9,307 bases of DNA from Syntrophaceae bacterium UBA7544 (GTDB lineage: Bacteria > Desulfobacterota > Syntrophia > Syntrophales > Smithellaceae). Position numbers and translations under genes: made by a program. The number at the start of each line of letters is the position of its first letter. The stretch's first letter is position 1. The notes beneath the pieces are model-generated. The model did not search any database. It had not been told where the DNA came from and worked only from the letters and a program-made list of their open reading frames with translations. The stretch lies in assembly GCA_002479215.1 (NCBI GenBank), contig DLME01000277.1:980-10286 (forward strand), read 5' to 3'. Positions 6,852 through 9,307 of this stretch are shown here, piece by piece.

Positions 6852-7829
6852 ATGAAGTCAAAGTTCATATTTATAATTATAATGCTGGGCCTGTTGCTTT
6901 TTTTTACGGGAGCGGGCATCTGCCAGGAAAAAGTCAGCATGAACGACTGGGTGGAAAAATTCAATCAAGGTTCTATTAACTGGACTGGTGGTTACATTGA
7001 AGCTACCGGCATTGGCGCTCCGGCCGAAAAATCAATCAGTAAAATCAATGCGCGGCCGGGGGCTCTGCGTGCGGCTAAATTAGATGCCTATCGCAATTTA
7101 TTGGAAATAACCAAAGGTGTTCAAGTTGATTCGAGAACCACCGTTAGAGACTTCACAGTGGAAAGCGATGTTATTAATAAGCAGGTGAGCGGCCTAGTGC
7201 AGGGCGCTGTAGTCGTAGATCAACAATACATATCCGATGGAACGGTTGAAGTTAAATTAAGAATGCCGCTTTATGGAGATTTAGCGCAAACAGTTCTACC
7301 GGCGACGATTGAAAGGCGCAAAGAAGTAAAGGAACAGGAAAAGCCTGCCGCGCCTGCTGCTGCTTCTCCTCCTGCAGCCGCCCCTCCGGCACCACCTGCT
7401 CCTTCCACAGCGGAAGCACCTGCACCAGCGCCCCCTCCAACTGTAACAACTCCCGCCGCGCCTCCGGCTCCTGCTCCGCCTGCGCCTGTTGTTTATACCG
7501 GCATAGTTGTTGATGCCCGCGGAATTCAAGCGCGACCGGCAATGTCGCTCCGAATCTTCGATCAAGATGGCAAAGAAATTTACGGTTCCGCCAACGTTGA
7601 CCGTGAATTCGCGGTGCAGCAGGGAATGAGCGGTTATGCGCGTAGCCTTACTGCCGCCCAGAGCAATGAGCGAGTAACGGCAAATCCCGTGACCGTGAAG
7701 GCGCTGAAAACAACCGGCCCCGGAAAATCCGATGTCGTTATCAGTAATGCCGACGTTCAGCAAATAAGAGCTGCGGCGGAAGATGCCGCCTTTATGAAAC
7801 AGTGCCGAGTGATGATTGTTCTGGACTGA
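6852..7829 (+). CDS. Exported LPP20-like protein with Pro/Ala-rich linker
   Basis: A 325-residue protein from ATG 6852. Residues 1-24 form a signal peptide: MKSK, a long hydrophobic run, then TGAGICQ. The AGIC is not a good lipobox, so periplasmic export is likelier than lipidation, but a lipoprotein is not excluded. Residues 42-145 resemble the LPP20/FlgO-like domain: IEATGIGAP, then an Ala-rich helix RAAKLDAYRNLLEITKGV, then V..GLVQGA and TVEVKLRMPL. About 165-213 is a low-complexity Pro/Ala linker. The C-terminal domain (214-325), with TGIVVDARG, AVQQGMSGYA, SDVVISNAD and CRVMIVLD, looks globular and conserved. Its function is unknown; a cell-envelope role is inferred from export. The gene is monocistronic, with its own promoter candidate and terminator. 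Confidence 0.85.
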   Translation: MKSKFIFIIIMLGLLLFFTGAGICQEKVSMNDWVEKFNQGSINWTGGYIEATGIGAPAEKSISKINARPGALRAAKLDAYRNLLEITKGVQVDSRTTVRDFTVESDVINKQVSGLVQGAVVVDQQYISDGTVEVKLRMPLYGDLAQTVLPATIERRKEVKEQEKPAAPAAASPPAAAPPAPPAPSTAEAPAPAPPPTVTTPAAPPAPAPPAPVVYTGIVVDARGIQARPAMSLRIFDQDGKEIYGSANVDREFAVQQGMSGYARSLTAAQSNERVTANPVTVKALKTTGPGKSDVVISNADVQQIRAAAEDAAFMKQCRVMIVLD

Positions 7830-7864
7830 AAGAAAAATCACAGTTCGCGCAAGCTTGAAAAGAC

Positions 7865-7903
7865 AGCCGCAGTCACAAAGGTATTTGGTGGCTGCGGCTT
7901 TTT
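7865..7903 (+). terminator. Rho-independent terminator of the LPP20-like gene
   Basis: AGCCGCAGTCAC (7865-7876) pairs with GTGGCTGCGGCT (7888-7899) over 12 positions with one G-T wobble. The loop is 11 nt and a run of five T (7899-7903) follows. It begins 36 bases after the stop codon. Confidence 0.92.
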
Positions 7904-7911
7904 AATGAGAC

Positions 7912-7945
7912 TCAAATTTCAGAAACAAAGTGCACTGAAATTTGA
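7912..7945. repeat. 11-bp perfect hairpin at left end of the intergenic element
   Basis: TCAAATTTCAG (7912-7922) is the exact reverse complement of CTGAAATTTGA (7935-7945), with a 12-nt loop. No T-tract follows, so it is not a standard terminator. Confidence 0.8.
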
Positions 7946-8119
7946 TAGTCGAATTATCCCGAAAGCGCAGCGTAGCGGGATTAATGATACCGTCTCAGAA
8001 GCGAAGCGAATAACCTAGAGGTCACACGCTGAAATCTGTAAGTCGAATTATCCCGAAAGCGCAGCGTAGCGGGATTAATGACACCGTCTCAGCAGCGAAA
8101 TGTATAACCTGAAGGTCAC
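7935..8119. repeat. Two direct repeats, 94-bp period
   Basis: The copies span 7935-8025 and 8029-8119 (91 bp each). About ten mismatches and no gaps separate them. The first 41 bases of the core, from AGTCGAATTA onward (7947-7987 and 8041-8081), are identical. Each core contains a TCCCG...CGGGA stem around a GCG-rich loop (7957-7980 and the matching place in copy two). The repeats are far too long and too few for CRISPR. The gap-free alignment with a conserved stem suggests a repeat family unit duplicated in tandem. Confidence 0.9.
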
Positions 8120-8181
8120 GTATGTATAATACGCCTCGTCGCCTCCTCCTTGCCACTGCTTAAGCTGGATAGTTCAACTAG

Positions 8182-8213
8182 CAAATCCCAAATCACTGCG
8201 TTTTTGGGATTTG
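8182..8213. repeat. 11-bp perfect hairpin at right end of the intergenic element
   Basis: CAAATCCCAAA (8182-8192) is the exact reverse complement of TTTGGGATTTG (8203-8213), with a 10-nt loop. In inverted orientation it aligns with the hairpin at 7912-7945, so it is the mirror end of the same element. Confidence 0.8.
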
Positions 8214-8295
8214 AGTTTCACTACCGCCTCGATATCATCTTTGATTTAGAAATGGTTTCTGATATAGAAAGAATCGATTGCCGCAGGTCAAAATA

Positions 8296-8324
8296 TTTTT
8301 TGTTGCTGCCCGTTTATTTATAAT
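8296..8324 (+). promoter_or_regulatory. Candidate promoter for mutL
   Basis: A perfect -10 TATAAT at 8319-8324 lies 26 bases before the TTG start. Only a T-run occupies the -35 place 17 bases upstream, so recognition would depend on the -10. The better-looking TTGTTG (8300-8305) is only 13 bases away, too close. Confidence 0.35.
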
Positions 8325-8337
8325 TGCACAATGCCAC

Positions 8338-8343
8338 AGAGGA
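8338..8343 (+). promoter_or_regulatory. Ribosome binding site supporting the TTG start of mutL
   Basis: AGAGGA lies seven bases before TTG 8351, and no ATG or GTG competes at the N-terminus of the conserved domain. Confidence 0.7.
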
Positions 8344-8350
8344 ATAGATA

Positions 8351-9307
8351 TTGTCTAAGCGCATAATCATTTTATCCGAAGAAACAACTAATAAAATCGC
8401 TGCCGGCGAAGTCGTGGAGAGACCGGCTTCCATTGTCAAAGAATTGGTGGAAAATTCCATTGATGCCGGAGCCGGAAATATCCGCGTAGAATTGGAAAAG
8501 GGCGGCTGTCAATCAATAAAGGTCGTTGACGATGGTTCGGGAATCGAAAAAGAAGATGTGGCCCTGGTTTTTGAAAGGCATGCCACCAGTAAAATAAATA
8601 AATTCGAAGATATTTACAATGTGGCGTCTTTTGGTTTCCGCGGCGAGGCCATGCCCAGCATTGCCTCCATTGCGCAAGTGGAGTTATTAACGCGCAGGGA
8701 AGGTGATTTAGAGGGCACAAAAGCTGTTATTGATGCGGGCAAAATCAAAGAAATAACGCCTGCCGGGTGTCCTTTAGGCACGCAAATATTCGTCAGCAAA
8801 ATATTTGCCAATATACCCGTGCGCAAGAAATTTTTAAAAACAGAATCTACGGAACAGAGTTTATGTTTGGACGCAGTTACCCGTCTGGCGTTGGCTCATC
8901 CGGAGATCCGCTTTAAAGTTTTAGTCAATGGGCGCGAGGTCTTTGCCGTACCCCAAGCCAGTGAAGTATCCGAGAGAATTGCCCTGGTAATGGGAATGGA
9001 TTTTTCCGCTCATTGCATTGCCGTCCAGGAGCAAAGGGAAAATGTCAGCTTGGCGGGATTCATTTCGCATCCGGAGTTTACCCGGTCCAACTCGAAAAAT
9101 ATTTTTTTGTTCGTCAATAAACGTTTTATCCGCGATAACAGCATAACGCACGCCGTGCTATCCGCTTACCGTCAGGTGATTCCGGCGCGGCGCTATCCGG
9201 CGGCTGTTTTGTTTATTGATCTGCCGGATTTCGATGTTGATGTTAATGTTCATCCGGCTAAGATGGAAGTGCGCTTTAAGGATTCGCGCTTAATTTATGA
9301 ATTAGTT
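8351..9307 (+). CDS. mutL: DNA mismatch repair protein MutL, N-terminal part (runs off the window)
   Basis: 319 codons from TTG 8351 to the window edge, with no stop. MutL links MutS-bound mismatches to strand removal. It is a GHKL ATPase, and its motifs are in order: IAAGEVVERPASIVKELVEN, with Glu31 and Asn35 equivalent to E. coli Glu29 and Asn33; VVDDGSGI (58-65); ERHATSKI (75-82); FGFRGEA (94-100). Further on come the transducer-domain segments PVRKKFLKTE and FVNKRFIRD, and the family signature VNVHPAKMEVRF close to the edge. The C-terminal dimerisation/endonuclease domain is outside the window, so whether it carries the DQHAAHERI...E nuclease motif cannot be seen. The start comes from the ribosome binding site and from agreement with the family N-terminus. 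Confidence 0.96.
   Translation, partial: MSKRIIILSEETTNKIAAGEVVERPASIVKELVENSIDAGAGNIRVELEKGGCQSIKVVDDGSGIEKEDVALVFERHATSKINKFEDIYNVASFGFRGEAMPSIASIAQVELLTRREGDLEGTKAVIDAGKIKEITPAGCPLGTQIFVSKIFANIPVRKKFLKTESTEQSLCLDAVTRLALAHPEIRFKVLVNGREVFAVPQASEVSERIALVMGMDFSAHCIAVQEQRENVSLAGFISHPEFTRSNSKNIFLFVNKRFIRDNSITHAVLSAYRQVIPARRYPAAVLFIDLPDFDVDVNVHPAKMEVRFKDSRLIYELV

Larger units (their letters stand above)
7905..8221. mobile_element. Possible non-autonomous (MITE-like) element with hairpin ends
   Basis: This fills most of the 521-bp gene-free stretch 7830-8350. The left end reads ATGAGACTCAAATTTC. The right end, on the opposite strand, reads GTGAAACTCAAATCCC. The similarity continues inward for about 40 bases, because each end is a hairpin of the same layout (ACTCAAAT, then AAAAC/GAAAC, then AGTG, then ATTTG). 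TA borders both outer ends (7903-7904 and 8222-8223), as in IS630/mariner-type TA duplications, although a dinucleotide is weak evidence. It holds no ORF, so it would need a transposase elsewhere. The alternative is a composite of intergenic repeats without mobility. Confidence 0.45.

Noticed and set aside
7935..8119. CRISPR array
   Set aside because: Only two repeats of about 91 bp with a three-base gap. There are no spacers or cas genes.

Overview
The window reads as bacterial chromosome, probably from a Gram-negative anaerobe of the deltaproteobacterial (Syntrophus/Smithella-like) type. This placement is an inference. It rests on the AT-leaning housekeeping genes, strong AGGAGG-type ribosome binding sites, a PccB/MmdA-type acyl-CoA carboxyltransferase, and an exported LPP20-like protein of a kind I associate with that group. 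No rRNA or other taxonomic marker is present.

Layout. At the left edge (1-166) there is only a short open frame that ends at 109, possibly the tail of a decayed transposase. An acyl-CoA carboxyltransferase gene (167-1738) runs leftward. It is divergent from truA (1999-2736), which is closely followed by rfbD (2739-3590). These two probably share a transcript: tRNA pseudouridylation, then the last step of dTDP-L-rhamnose synthesis. After rfbD comes an AT-rich stretch with a doubtful small ORF that contains a perfect 13-bp inverted repeat.

The most notable region is 3912-6634. It has the anatomy of one integron gene cassette: a GTTAGCT boundary on the left, a 43-nt leader with a ribosome binding site, one ORF, and a recognisable ~59-bp attC site just after the stop codon. 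The six bases at the left boundary complement the R'' box of the attC better than the bases now next to it do, as expected if the cassette was once a circle. The ORF encodes an 867-residue ABC/SMC-type ATPase with a CPLC zinc-hook-like motif and a C-terminal RxxxE...H arrangement reminiscent of the anticodon nucleases RloC and PrrC. No integrase gene and no second attC are visible, so this looks like a solitary cassette, perhaps inserted at a secondary site, carrying a probable anti-phage protein.

Right of the cassette lies a plausible promoter, an exported LPP20-like protein gene (6852-7829) and a clear rho-independent terminator. A 7905-8221 intergenic block follows. Its two ends are inverted, diverged copies of one hairpin and are each bordered by TA, and inside it are two 94-bp-period direct repeats. 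This resembles a non-autonomous, MITE-like element. The window closes with the first 319 codons of mutL (DNA mismatch repair), starting at TTG 8351 and running off the end.

The flanking genes are ordinary housekeeping or envelope genes with no evident functional link to each other. The accessory content is the cassette and the intergenic repeat element.
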